Shown here piece by piece: positions 7,599-16,925 of a stretch of 64,000 bases of DNA (its first letter is position 1; every line of letters begins with the position of its first letter). The stretch comes from Bacillus cereus ATCC 14579. Lineage in GTDB: Bacteria > Bacillota > Bacilli > Bacillales > Bacillaceae_G. The notes under the pieces are model-generated. The model saw only the letters and a list, made by a program, of their open reading frames with translations. It was not told the DNA's origin and searched no databases. The position numbers and the translations under genes are program-made. The stretch spans positions 1,590,501-1,654,500 of the forward strand of contig NC_004722.1 of NCBI RefSeq assembly GCF_000007825.1, in the 5' to 3' direction.

Positions 7599-9173
7599 AT
7601 GGAAAAGATGAAAAATGTTATCCAATCGTTAAAAACGTGGCATAAGTTAGTAATCGGTGCTGCGCTTTTAGCGATTGTAACAGGAGCACTTTTATATTTC
7701 ACCTTGCCAGATAAATATGTTGTTGTATATCAAAATTTAAATGATGCAGATAAACAAGAGATTACAGCAGAATTATCGAAGTTAGGTGTCGATTACCAAT
7801 TAGCGGCCGATGGTTCAATTCGTGTGCAAAAGAATGATGCTCCATGGGTTCGAAAAGAAATGAATGGGATGGGCTTACCGTTTAATTCGAAAAGCGGTGA
7901 AGAAATTTTATTAGAAAGCTCTCTCGGTTCAAGTGAACAAGATAAAAAAATGAAGCAAATTGTCGGTACGAAGAAGCAATTGGAACAAGATATTGTAAGA
8001 AACTTTGCGACAGTTGAAACGGCAAATGTTCAAATTACATTGCCTGAAAAAGAGACAATTTTTGATGAAGAAAAAGCGAAAGGAACAGCGGCGATTACGG
8101 TTGGAGTGAAACGTGGACAATTGTTAACAGCTGATCAAGTTGCAGGTATACAGCAAATGATTAGTGCAGCGGTTCCTGGTGTGAAAGCAGAAGAAGTAAG
8201 TGTTATTGATAGTAAAAAAGGTGTTATCTCAAAAGGAGCAGATGAAGCACATTCTAGTAGTTCCTCTTCTTATGAGAAAGAAGTAGAGATGCAGCACCAA
8301 CTTGAAGGTAAATTAAAGCAAGATATTGATGCAACGTTAATGACGATGTTTAAACCGAATGAATATAAAGTGAATACGAAAGTATCTGTAAACTACGATG
8401 AAGTTACACGTCAGTCAGAGAAGTATGGTGATAAAGGTGTACTTCGTAGTAAACAAGAGCAAGAGGAAAGCTCTACTGCGCAAGAAGGGGCAGATACGAA
8501 GCAAGGTGCTGGTATTACAGCGAACGGTGAAGTGCCAAACTACGGTACGAACAATAATCAAAATGGTAAAGTTGTCTACGATAATAAAAATGGCAACAAA
8601 ATCGAAAACTATGAAATAGATAAAACAGTTGAAACAATTAAGAAACACCCAGAACTAACGAAAACAAATGTTGTTGTATGGGTAGATAATGATACGTTAG
8701 TAAAACGAAGAATTGATATGACTACTTTTAAAGAAGCAATTGGAACAGCGGCAGGACTTCAAGCTGATCCGAACGGTAACTTTATAAATGGTCAAGTTAA
8801 CGTTGTAACTGTTCAGTTCGATCAGCCGAAAGCTGAAAAAGAGAAAGAGCCAGAAAAAAGTGGTATGAACTGGTGGTTATTCGGTGGAATTACAGCTGGC
8901 TTATTAGCAATCGGTGGTCTAGTATGGTTCTTATTAGCAAGACGTAAGAGAAAGAAAGAAGAAGAGGAATATGAAGAATACTTAGCAGAAGATGAAATTG
9001 CTGCAAGTAATGAAAGTATCTTGGAAATTCCTGAAGAAAAAATAGTGCCAGAGCCAAAACCTGAACCAGAAGAACCGAAAGAACCAACGTTAGATGAACA
9101 AGTGCAGGATGCTACGAAAGAACATGTAGAAGGTACTGCAAAAGTAATTAAAAAATGGTTAAACGGACAGTAA
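7599..9173 (+). CDS. fliF: Flagellar MS-ring protein FliF
   Basis: A 524-residue membrane ring protein. A first membrane segment spans about residues 16-34 (LVIGAALLAIVTGALLYFTL). The YscJ/FliF periplasmic domains follow, including the VWVDND strand, and a second membrane segment lies near residue 430 (WWLFGGITAGLLAIGGLVWF). The cytosolic tail contains the FliG-binding end VEGTAKVIKKWLNGQ. The reading frame is intact. Confidence 0.96.
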   Translation: MEKMKNVIQSLKTWHKLVIGAALLAIVTGALLYFTLPDKYVVVYQNLNDADKQEITAELSKLGVDYQLAADGSIRVQKNDAPWVRKEMNGMGLPFNSKSGEEILLESSLGSSEQDKKMKQIVGTKKQLEQDIVRNFATVETANVQITLPEKETIFDEEKAKGTAAITVGVKRGQLLTADQVAGIQQMISAAVPGVKAEEVSVIDSKKGVISKGADEAHSSSSSSYEKEVEMQHQLEGKLKQDIDATLMTMFKPNEYKVNTKVSVNYDEVTRQSEKYGDKGVLRSKQEQEESSTAQEGADTKQGAGITANGEVPNYGTNNNQNGKVVYDNKNGNKIENYEIDKTVETIKKHPELTKTNVVVWVDNDTLVKRRIDMTTFKEAIGTAAGLQADPNGNFINGQVNVVTVQFDQPKAEKEKEPEKSGMNWWLFGGITAGLLAIGGLVWFLLARRKRKKEEEEYEEYLAEDEIAASNESILEIPEEKIVPEPKPEPEEPKEPTLDEQVQDATKEHVEGTAKVIKKWLNGQ

Positions 9174-9186
9174 GGGAGGAACAACG

Positions 9187-10191
9187 ATGTTAGATGAAAT
9201 CTCCTCCAAAGAAAAAGCTGCCATCCTCATTCGTACATTAGACGAAGGGGTGGCAGCAAAAGTCATTGAATATATGACAGCTGAGGAAAAAGAAGTATTA
9301 CTTCGTGAAATTGCGAAGTTTCGTGTATATAAACCAGAAACGTTAGAGAATGTACTAGGAGAGTTCTTATATGAACTAAATGTAAAAGAATTGAACTTAG
9401 TCACTCCAGATAAAGAGTATATTCGTCGTATATTTAAAAACATGCCAGAAGACGAACTGGAAAAATTATTGGAAGACCTTTGGTATAACAAAGATAATCC
9501 ATTTGAATTCTTAAATTCACTTACAGATTTAGAACCACTTCTTACAGTGCTTAATGATGAGTCACCACAAACAATTGCAATTATCGCTTCTTATATTAAA
9601 CCGCAACTTGCGTCTCAATTAATTGAGAGATTGCCAGATCATAAGCGAGTAGAAACGGTAATGGGTATTGCGAAACTAGAACAAGTTGATGGTGAATTAA
9701 TTAATCAAATTGGTGAGTTGTTAAAAACGAAATTAAATAATATGGCATTTAGTGCAATTAATAAAACTGATGGCTTGAAAACAATCGTAAACATTTTAAA
9801 TAATGTTTCACGAGGTGTTGAAAAAACAGTCTTTCAAAAACTGGATGAAGTCGATTATGAGTTATCTGAGAAAATTAAAGAAAATATGTTTGTCTTTGAA
9901 GACTTACTTGGTCTTGAAGATCTTGCGCTTCGCCGTGTATTAGAAGAAATTACAGATAACGGTGTTCTTGCGAAAGCACTTAAAATTGCAAAAGAAGAAA
10001 TTAAAGAGAAATTATTTACATGTATGTCTTCAAACCGTAAAGAGATGATTCTAGAAGAATTAGATGGCTTAGGACCGCTTAAGATGACGGATGCTGAAAA
10101 AGCGCAGCAAACGATCACTGGTACAGTGAAAAAGCTAGAGAAAGAAGGAAGAATTATCGTTCAAAGAGGTGAAGAGGATGTCCTTATTTAA
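9187..10191 (+). CDS. fliG: Flagellar motor switch protein FliG
   Basis: A 334-residue switch protein that binds FliF through its N-terminus and contacts the stator through its C-terminal domain. Visible motifs are the N-terminal KEKAAILIRTLDEGVAAKVI, a middle-domain ESPQTIAIIASYIKPQLASQ, and the C-terminal torque helix region (VFEDLLGLEDLALRRVLEEI and MILEELDGLGPLKMTDAEKA). GGGAGG precedes the ATG. fliH starts inside its last codons. Confidence 0.96.
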   Translation: MLDEISSKEKAAILIRTLDEGVAAKVIEYMTAEEKEVLLREIAKFRVYKPETLENVLGEFLYELNVKELNLVTPDKEYIRRIFKNMPEDELEKLLEDLWYNKDNPFEFLNSLTDLEPLLTVLNDESPQTIAIIASYIKPQLASQLIERLPDHKRVETVMGIAKLEQVDGELINQIGELLKTKLNNMAFSAINKTDGLKTIVNILNNVSRGVEKTVFQKLDEVDYELSEKIKENMFVFEDLLGLEDLALRRVLEEITDNGVLAKALKIAKEEIKEKLFTCMSSNRKEMILEELDGLGPLKMTDAEKAQQTITGTVKKLEKEGRIIVQRGEEDVLI

Positions 10192-10867
10192 AAACAGAAT
10201 TCCGAAGAATTCTGTTTCTTTTTCTGAAGAAACGTATGAATTACAATTTCCAAAACCAGCTTCAGTCCAAATAGAAGAGGAAGAATTACAAGCAGATCAT
10301 GCAGAGCTTCGCGCCCAGCAAGAATCATTACATATGGAAATGAATCAGCTAAGGCAAGAGCAGCAAATGCTAGAACGAGAGCGTCAGCAGTTATTACAAG
10401 ATAAAGAACAATTTCAAATGCATATTCATGAACAAATGGAACAGATGGAAGCAGCGCGTGTGCAGTTTCAAAAAGAACAACAAGAAATAGCATATGAATG
10501 GACAGAGTTATTATGGGATCAATCATTTCATTTAGCAGAAAAAATCGTGAATCAAGCGGTAGATTCACGATTGCTTGATGTGCTACCTATTTTAACTGGC
10601 ATCGTGCAAACATTGCCAACTTCGTTTGAAAAATTAATCATTACAGTACATCCAGAAACGTTTGAACGTATTCAAGAAGAGAAGGAGAATACGAAAGAAT
10701 ATTGGTTACTACAATTAGTAGAATGGAAATATGATTTCTCCCTGCAGTTTGGTGAATTTGTTCTGGAAGAAGAGAAAGAGTTCTTTGAATTTAAATTTGC
10801 ACCTATATTTGCGAAACTTCGTCAGAAATGGGAAGAAGAGAAGTTATTTGAGGAGCAAAATGTATGA
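10178..10867 (+). CDS. fliH: Flagellar assembly protein FliH
   Basis: A 229-residue regulator of the export ATPase. The N-terminal half is a long glutamine- and glutamate-rich coiled coil (about residues 30-110), and the C-terminal half resembles FliH/V-ATPase E (LAEKIVNQAVDSRLLDVLPI). The ATG at 10178 overlaps the end of fliG by 14 bases and follows AGAGGTGAAGAGG. Its stop overlaps the fliI start (ATGA), indicating coupling. Confidence 0.88.
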   Translation: MSLFKNRIPKNSVSFSEETYELQFPKPASVQIEEEELQADHAELRAQQESLHMEMNQLRQEQQMLERERQQLLQDKEQFQMHIHEQMEQMEAARVQFQKEQQEIAYEWTELLWDQSFHLAEKIVNQAVDSRLLDVLPILTGIVQTLPTSFEKLIITVHPETFERIQEEKENTKEYWLLQLVEWKYDFSLQFGEFVLEEEKEFFEFKFAPIFAKLRQKWEEEKLFEEQNV

Positions 10868-12168
10868 GCCGCCTGTTAATGAATGAGAACGAAAAATGGA
10901 ATAAGTTCATTGAAACACCGCTGTATACGAAAGTAGGCAAAGTTCATAGTGTACAAGAACAGTTTTTCGTAGCAAAAGGGCCGAAAGCGAAGATCGGAGA
11001 TGTTTGCTTCGTTGGAGAACATAACGTCTTATGTGAAGTGATTGCCATTGAAAAAGAAAATAATATGCTACTTCCATTTGAACAGACAGAAAAAGTATGT
11101 TATGGAGATTCAGTGACACTAGTTTCAGAAGATGTTGTTGTACCACGTGGTAATCACTTGCTCGGAAAAGTGTTAAGTGCAAATGGTGAAGTGTTAAATG
11201 AGGAAGCTGAAAACATTCCATTACAGAAAATAAAACTAGATGCACCGCCTATACATGCATTTGAACGTGAAGAGATTACCGATGTATTTGAAACAGGAAT
11301 AAAATCAATTGATTCTATGCTAACAATTGGTATCGGTCAAAAGATTGGTATTTTTGCTGGGTCAGGTGTTGGTAAATCAACTTTACTTGGAATGATAGCA
11401 AAAAATGCAAAAGCTGATATAAACGTTATTAGTTTAGTAGGAGAACGTGGCCGGGAAGTAAAAGACTTTATTCGAAAAGAGTTAGGCGAGGAAGGGATGC
11501 GAAAAAGCGTCGTTGTTGTAGCGACGTCAGATGAAAGTCACCTTATGCAACTTCGTGCAGCGAAACTTGCAACGTCTATTGCTGAATACTTCCGTGATCA
11601 AGGCAATAACGTATTACTTATGATGGACTCTGTTACTCGTTTTGCCGATGCACGAAGAAGTGTTGATATTGCTGTTAAAGAGTTACCGATTGGTGGTAAA
11701 ACACTGTTAATGGAAAGTTATATGAAGAAGTTGTTAGAGCGTTCCGGAAAAACACAAAAGGGATCTATAACAGGTATTTATACGGTGCTTGTTGATGGGG
11801 ACGATTTAAATGGTCCTGTACCAGATTTAGCACGTGGTATTTTAGATGGACATATCGTATTAAAGCGTGAGCTTGCAACGCTTAGTCATTATCCTGCAAT
11901 TTCAGTATTAGATTCAGTAAGTAGGATTATGGAAGAAATTGTTTCGCCACATCATTGGCAACTTGCAAATGAAATGAGAAAGATTTTATCAATTTATAAA
12001 GAAAATGAATTGTATTTTAAGCTAGGAACGATTCAAGAAAATGAAGAAAATGCTTATATTTTTGAATGTAAAAATAAAGTAGAAGGCATAAATACATTTT
12101 TAAAGCAAGGTCGATCGGATAGTTTCCAATTTGATGATATCGTTGAAGCGATACAGCATATAGTATAA
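10864..12168 (+). CDS. fliI: Flagellum-specific ATPase FliI
   Basis: A 434-residue AAA-like export ATPase related to F1-beta. Walker A is GIFAGSGVGKSTLLG near residue 165, the Walker B strand is NVLLMMDSVTRFADARR, and the T3SS-family stretch GSITGIYTVLVDGDDLNGPV is followed by DLARGILDGHIVL. It energises substrate delivery to FlhA/FlhB. A clear hairpin terminator starts one base after the stop, so the flgB-fliI operon probably ends here. Confidence 0.96.
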   Translation: MSRLLMNENEKWNKFIETPLYTKVGKVHSVQEQFFVAKGPKAKIGDVCFVGEHNVLCEVIAIEKENNMLLPFEQTEKVCYGDSVTLVSEDVVVPRGNHLLGKVLSANGEVLNEEAENIPLQKIKLDAPPIHAFEREEITDVFETGIKSIDSMLTIGIGQKIGIFAGSGVGKSTLLGMIAKNAKADINVISLVGERGREVKDFIRKELGEEGMRKSVVVVATSDESHLMQLRAAKLATSIAEYFRDQGNNVLLMMDSVTRFADARRSVDIAVKELPIGGKTLLMESYMKKLLERSGKTQKGSITGIYTVLVDGDDLNGPVPDLARGILDGHIVLKRELATLSHYPAISVLDSVSRIMEEIVSPHHWQLANEMRKILSIYKENELYFKLGTIQENEENAYIFECKNKVEGINTFLKQGRSDSFQFDDIVEAIQHIV

Positions 12169-12198
12169 GGCCTCTGCATAAGAGGTCTTATTTTTTTG
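12169..12198 (+). terminator. Rho-independent terminator after fliI
   Basis: GGCCTCT-GCATAA-AGAGGTC followed by TTATTTTTTT. It begins directly after the fliI stop. A TATAAT at 12237-12242 downstream suggests that a new promoter serves the fliJ-like/fliK operon; no good -35 was found. Confidence 0.85.
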
Positions 12199-12284
12199 TT
12201 TTTTAATATTTCACAGATTTTTTTGGAAAAAAACTATATAATAGAAAAAGAGAACGTTATAATAGAAAGGGGTTATGAAAACAG

Positions 12285-12695
12285 GTGGATAAACAGCAGT
12301 ACGACACAATAAAATTGCAAATAAATCAAGAAAAAGAACATATTTTAAAAGAAGTGTATGAATTAACAGCTGAAAAAAGAAAAATAGAACAAAAAAAAGA
12401 ATATGATTTATATGTTGTGAAATCGCGTAGTAAAGTCGTACAAACTGGGCAACGTATTATGGCTGGTATGCTTTCTTCACATACGTTTTCACCTGAAAGA
12501 ATAGAAGAATGGAATCGGAAAATTAAAAAAACGGAAGGTTTTATTCAAAAAAATGAAAGTCTTTTAGAGCAAGTAAAAGAAAAAGAACGTGTCATTGATG
12601 AGATGTATCAAGAAGATTGCAAAAAGCTTGCGAAAGCACAAGAAAAGCTGGAAGAAAAAATGCTTCTGGATTTGAAAATGTGTATGAATGGATGA
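12285..12695 (+). CDS. fliJ: FliJ-like coiled-coil protein
   Basis: A 136-residue, highly charged coiled-coil protein between fliI and fliK, which is the position and style of FliJ, the stalk-like export chaperone. No sequence signature is decisive. The start is GTG at 12285, about 12 bases after AAAGGGG; the nearer ATG (12275) is out of frame. Its stop overlaps a possible start of the fliK frame. Confidence 0.6.
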   Translation: MDKQQYDTIKLQINQEKEHILKEVYELTAEKRKIEQKKEYDLYVVKSRSKVVQTGQRIMAGMLSSHTFSPERIEEWNRKIKKTEGFIQKNESLLEQVKEKERVIDEMYQEDCKKLAKAQEKLEEKMLLDLKMCMNG

Positions 12696-12705
12696 GGTGA
12701 ATGTA

Positions 12706-13816
12706 GTGATACAGTCTGTATTACCGGTGCAACAAAGTTTACCTCCGCAAAAAGAAAAAGGGCTAGAAGTACAATCAAAAAATGAAGATTCTTCATTCGA
12801 TCGTACGATGAGAATGGAAAATAAAAAACAGCCGCAAACGGAGAAAACGAAACGAGAAGAAGCACCAAAAGAAGAGAGAAAAGATTATATTCTTTCTAAA
12901 AAATCGGTAACGGAAGAAGAACCTATTGTAAAGAAAGAAGAAAAAAAAGAGACAGAACAGTTGTTATTAGCTGTATCTGAGCAAATGGTTGCAATTGAGC
13001 AATTACATGTGCAGCCGGAATTGTTATATCAATACATACAAAAAATACAAGAGCTATATAAAGAATATGGCAATATTAAACTTAATGAATTACCTGTAGC
13101 TGAATTACAACAATTACAAGAACTTCTTTCAAATATGAATATCAAAAATGCTATATGTTTAGAAGATACAATGCAAATGGTATTAGACAAAATGAAGATG
13201 CCAGAGCAAACGATGCGAAGCATTGAAGGTTGTAGAAACAGAAACTTGTAATATTGCAAAGGAACAAGAAGAGTCTAGAGAGCTAGATCTTCCGAAACTT
13301 GAGAGCGATGATGCAAAGGTAGAGTTGCCAGAAGTTGATGCATTAAACGATTCGAGCTCTGCAGGTGCAGAATTATTAAATAAAGCGACGAGTACCGAAC
13401 AAATAGGGAAATCAAATAGTGGTGCTGAGAGAGTTTCATTACCTGACTTAGGAAAGAAAATGGAAGAGCAAGTAGAAGCGCTGCAAAAATTTGTAGTGAA
13501 ACAAGAACGTGTTTTATTCCAGTTAAATCCAGAAAAACTTGGTACATTAACAGTGTTTATGAAAAAACACGGAGATCAAATTGACGTTCACGTAGAAATG
13601 GAAAAACACGATGCGAAAAAACGTGTTGAAATCATTTTTGATGAATTGAGATTAAAGTTAAAAGAAAAAGAAATCAATATTCAAATTAGCTATTCAGATA
13701 AAGATGAAAATCGTAAAGAACAGCGAGAACAAGAGCAAAGGCAAAAACAGAAATTAGCAAATACAAATCATGAAAAACAACAATCAACAGAATTTGCGGG
13801 ATTATTGGAGGAATAA
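12706..13816 (+). pseudogene. fliK: Flagellar hook-length control protein FliK, frameshifted
   Basis: Two overlapping frames together make one FliK. The first half (through 13251) is a charged low-complexity ruler region. The second half holds the Flg_hook C-terminal domain (ERVLFQLNPEKLGTLTVFMK, then VEIIFDELRLKLKEKEINIQ). An extra G at 13228-13229 (GAAGG where GAAG would keep frame) ends the first frame in LYTK-less sequence. Removing it gives 370 codons reading SIEVVETETCNIAKEQ across the junction. GTG 12706 lies 5 bases after GAGGTGA; an ATG at 12688 is in frame. Without repair the export-gate-switching domain is lost, which would give polyhooks in a working flagellum. It could be a sequencing overcall. 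Confidence 0.85.
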
Positions 13817-13819
13817 CGC

Positions 13820-14392
13820 GTGCCAACAGTTGGATTAAATACAACGAGTACAAATCATATTCCGTTACAAGCAGGAGCGCAAACAAAAAACGCATCTGTA
13901 AATGGTGTGCAATCGCCAGTTCAACAAACAAACGGAGTATCAGCAAGTAATCAAAAAACACCCGGTATTATGGATAAAGATGATTTCCTGAAACTTTTTT
14001 TAGCGAGCTTTCAACATCAAGACCCGTTTAATGCGATGGATATGAACCAAATGATGAATCAAACGGCTCAACTATCGCTTATGGAGCAAGTACAAAATAT
14101 GACGAAAGCAGTAGATAAACTACAATCAACGATGTATACGACAGCTCTTGATGGTGGGATGAAATTTTTAGGAAAGTATGTTAGAGGTATAAACAATAAG
14201 GGGGAGCAAGTGACTGGTCAAGTGGAAACAGTTCGACTTGCCGAAAATAACGATGTACAACTTATTGTTGATAATCAAGTTGTCTCACTTCGTTTTGTAG
14301 AAAGGGTTTCAGATAAACCGATAGCAGAAACAAATCCAGAAGATGAGAAGAAAGATGATATAGAGAAAAATGAAGAGGTTAAGCAAAATTAA
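13820..14392 (+). CDS. flgD: Flagellar hook capping protein FlgD
   Basis: A 190-residue hook scaffold/cap protein. The FlgD N-terminal signature is MDKDDFLKLFLASFQHQDPF, followed by MDMNQMMNQTAQLSLMEQVQ. The start is GTG 13820, with GGAGG 7 bases upstream. The C-terminus is shorter than in enterobacteria, ending in an acidic Lys/Glu-rich tail. It precedes flgE as usual. Confidence 0.93.
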   Translation: MPTVGLNTTSTNHIPLQAGAQTKNASVNGVQSPVQQTNGVSASNQKTPGIMDKDDFLKLFLASFQHQDPFNAMDMNQMMNQTAQLSLMEQVQNMTKAVDKLQSTMYTTALDGGMKFLGKYVRGINNKGEQVTGQVETVRLAENNDVQLIVDNQVVSLRFVERVSDKPIAETNPEDEKKDDIEKNEEVKQN

Positions 14393-14413
14393 TAAAAGGA
14401 GTGTATATAGGTT

Positions 14414-15727
14414 ATGATTAAAGCGTTATATACGAGTATTACAGGGATGAATGCGGCACAAAATGCATTAAGTGTTACTTCAAATAATATTGCAAATGCA
14501 CAAACAGTTGGATATAAAAAGCAAAAAGCTATTTTTGATGATCTGCTATATAATAATACGGTTGGTTCACGTGGGGATGGTGCTTATGCTGGTACGAATC
14601 CAAAGAGTATCGGTAACGGTGTAAAGTTTAGTGGGACATCTACAGATTTTAGTGATGGTTCTATTACTTTAACTAGTGATAAGATGGAGACAGCAATAGA
14701 GGGAAATGGTTTATTTTTAGTTGGCGATCGTAATAGCGGAAATGTAGAGTATACGAGAAAAGGGTCTTTCGGTGTATCGAAAGATAACTATGTTACAAAT
14801 ACAAGTGGTCAGTATGTGCTAGGGTATGGTGTGAAAACAGGAACTCAAGAAATAGATTTTTCTTCACGACCAAGTCCAATTCATATTCCAATGGGATCAG
14901 CTGTTGGTGGGATTCAAACAGATAAAGCAACAATAGGTGGAAACCTTCCTAGAAATCAAAATGCGTTATCTCACGAATTCACAGTTTTTGATGAGGAAGG
15001 GAACTCGTTAACGTTACGTGTAAATATTAAACAAAAGACTACAAAAGAGACTGTAGATGGTAAAGAAGTTGAAAAGCCTGTGCCAGGTGAATATACGTAT
15101 ACGGTTTCTGTAAGAAATGATTCTAAAAACGAAAAAGAGTTTAAGCCGGTTGAAGGCATGACGGGCGAAAAAAATCTTAAATTTGATACATTAGGAAATC
15201 TAAAGGAGACAGATGAAGCTGTACAAAAAAATCCAGTAACTGGTGAAATTACTAAAGGTGGAACGGTTAAAATTCCTTTTGGTAAGGGACTGACACTGGA
15301 CTTAAGTGGTTTAACAAATTATCCAACAGGGAAAACTATTTCTACAACAGAAGTAACGGGGCGTCCAGCTGCAATTGCAAATGACTATTCAATTTCTGAC
15401 GGTGGTTTCGTTATGATGAGATATTCGGATGGTAGTATGAAGGTTGTAGGACAACTAGCTGTAGCTACATTCCCTAATTCAGGTGGATTAATGAAAACTG
15501 GGAATGGCAATTACATTGCCACACCATCAGCAGGGATTCCAGGGATAGGTGTTGCTGGTGAGAATGGTGCAGGTAATGTAAGAGGTTCAGCAAAAGAAAG
15601 TTCAAACGTAGATTTATCTGTAGAATTCGTTGACTTAATGTTATATCAACGTGGATTCCAAGGAAATGCGAAAGTAATTAAAGTGTCAGATGAAGTATTA
15701 AATGAAGTTGTAAACTTAATTCGATAA
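14414..15727 (+). CDS. flgE: Flagellar hook protein FlgE
   Basis: A 437-residue hook subunit. The N-terminus has MIKALYTSITGMNAAQNALS, then SNNIANAQTVGYKKQ. The C-terminus has VDLSVEFVDLMLYQRGFQGN, then AKVIKVSDEVLNEVVNLIR. Between them is the FlgE-type central domain with repeated glycine-rich strands. The frame is intact. Confidence 0.96.
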   Translation: MIKALYTSITGMNAAQNALSVTSNNIANAQTVGYKKQKAIFDDLLYNNTVGSRGDGAYAGTNPKSIGNGVKFSGTSTDFSDGSITLTSDKMETAIEGNGLFLVGDRNSGNVEYTRKGSFGVSKDNYVTNTSGQYVLGYGVKTGTQEIDFSSRPSPIHIPMGSAVGGIQTDKATIGGNLPRNQNALSHEFTVFDEEGNSLTLRVNIKQKTTKETVDGKEVEKPVPGEYTYTVSVRNDSKNEKEFKPVEGMTGEKNLKFDTLGNLKETDEAVQKNPVTGEITKGGTVKIPFGKGLTLDLSGLTNYPTGKTISTTEVTGRPAAIANDYSISDGGFVMMRYSDGSMKVVGQLAVATFPNSGGLMKTGNGNYIATPSAGIPGIGVAGENGAGNVRGSAKESSNVDLSVEFVDLMLYQRGFQGNAKVIKVSDEVLNEVVNLIR

Positions 15728-15775
15728 TGTATTATAAAGAAAGATCGTAATGTAGTAGAAAGGGTTTTTATTCGT

Positions 15776-16111
15776 ATGACAAGACAAGAACGAATTTTAC
15801 AATTGCCATTTTTCGAGAATAAACGTGAACTTGCTGAGCAAGTGCTAAAAATGGAACGAGAAGAGCATGTATATTTACCAGATCAATTTGAAATTAAGCA
15901 AGTGCCCCCGTATTCATTTGCTGAAAAGGAAGCGATTATTGGTCGTATTCATGAGTTTTATTTCGTCAGTATTGGCAGTGATGGCGCATGGAAGTATCAA
16001 CTGTTTAAGGACGAGATGAAGTGCCGTGAGTTTTTTGTTACATTATCAGGCATTACGGATCAGCAAATTGCGTTTTGGTTCAACAATATCGAGTTGCTTA
16101 AAGGCGCTTAA
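15776..16111 (+). CDS. Hypothetical protein downstream of flgE
   Basis: A 111-residue soluble protein that I do not recognise. It starts with MTRQERILQLPFFENKRELA and contains an acidic/aromatic C-terminal half (CREFFVTLSGITDQQIAFWF). AGAAAGGG precedes the ATG. It is 48 bases downstream of flgE on the same strand, so it is probably part of the hook operon; a long hairpin follows at 16154-16219. Confidence 0.65.
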   Translation: MTRQERILQLPFFENKRELAEQVLKMEREEHVYLPDQFEIKQVPPYSFAEKEAIIGRIHEFYFVSIGSDGAWKYQLFKDEMKCREFFVTLSGITDQQIAFWFNNIELLKGA

Positions 16112-16153
16112 AAGTGTTTTTAGTCTTAGGTGGCTCGGAGCTGTAAGAAGAGA

Positions 16154-16219
16154 ACTATAGAAATGTACTGGAATGGTTGAACAATAATCTCTTTATAGCA
16201 AGTCAGTACTTTTTATAGT
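16154..16219 (+). terminator. Long imperfect hairpin in the gap after the hypothetical gene
   Basis: ACTATA-GAAAT-GTACTG pairs with CAGTAC-TTTTT-TATAGT around a loop of about 30 bases, giving roughly 17 pairs. No T-run follows the 3' arm, so termination is doubtful; it may be an RNA processing or stability element. Confidence 0.4.
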
Positions 16220-16316
16220 CTGTGAGTTGTGACAATAGGGCAATGAAATGAGAGTATACTAGTTTCATTTCATATGTTTGTGACGATAGATTTTTATAAA
16301 AGGAGAGGTGAAGAGG

Positions 16317-16802
16317 ATGGCGCAAAATAAGTATCGCGTTACATTCATTTCGCCGAGTGAGGTTGAGCAGCGGACTGTAATGGCGGCGAATAGTTTGCCA
16401 GATTTAATTCGTAAAGTAGAAAGTATTATTGCAGATCCAAACGGTTATTTTGTAAACGATAAAAAAAATAATTGCTATTTTAAAGTGATTAAAGAAAATG
16501 TTACGTTTATTCAATATGAGTTACTATTTTCGGATAAGGAAATTCATATTGAAAAATTAAAACATATAGCACCAGTGGTATTAAAACGATTATTTAAAAA
16601 AATAAATGACCCGGAACTATATGCACTCGCGCTACTTGATGTTGATATAGCAACGAAAGAATATGTGCTAGCAGAAATGAATTCTGAACTGAGAATAAGA
16701 GTAGAGACGGAGCTTTCGAAAAAATGGGAAGCAATGCCGACGGAAATTGTAGGTGCACAAGAAGTTTTATTAGAGGCACTTGCTTCGTTTATACAAGATT
16801 AA
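16317..16802 (+). CDS. Protein with a FliG C-terminal-like domain
   Basis: A 161-residue protein. Residues from about 85 onward align by eye with the FliG C-terminal domain: VVLKRLFKKINDPELYALAL against LALRRVLEEITDNGVLAKAL in this genome's FliG, then MNSELRIRVETEL against MSSNRKEMILEEL, with matching spacing to an alanine-rich last helix. The N-terminal 80 residues resemble nothing I know. ATG 16317 follows AGGAGAGGTGAAGAGG. It sits between flgE and cheV, so a motor or switch role is plausible, but homology rests on visual alignment only. Confidence 0.6.
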   Translation: MAQNKYRVTFISPSEVEQRTVMAANSLPDLIRKVESIIADPNGYFVNDKKNNCYFKVIKENVTFIQYELLFSDKEIHIEKLKHIAPVVLKRLFKKINDPELYALALLDVDIATKEYVLAEMNSELRIRVETELSKKWEAMPTEIVGAQEVLLEALASFIQD

Positions 16803-16827
16803 TTGTTTTTTAATAAAATGAATCGTT

Positions 16828-16866
16828 CGACTATCTATATTTTTTATATAGGTAGTTGACTTTTTC
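16828..16866 (+). terminator. Hairpin with T-rich tail between the FliG-like gene and cheV
   Basis: CTATCTATA pairs with TATAGGTAG (one G-U), extended by GA/TT outside, and is followed by ACTTTTTCTCTTTT. It fits a rho-independent terminator for the upstream gene. TTGACT at 16856-16861 within its tail could be a -35 for cheV, but I see no convincing -10. Confidence 0.55.
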
Positions 16867-16925
16867 TCTTTTATAAAGCTTAATAATTAGATATACGGAA
16901 TTAATGGAAGGGGAGCGACACCTTT

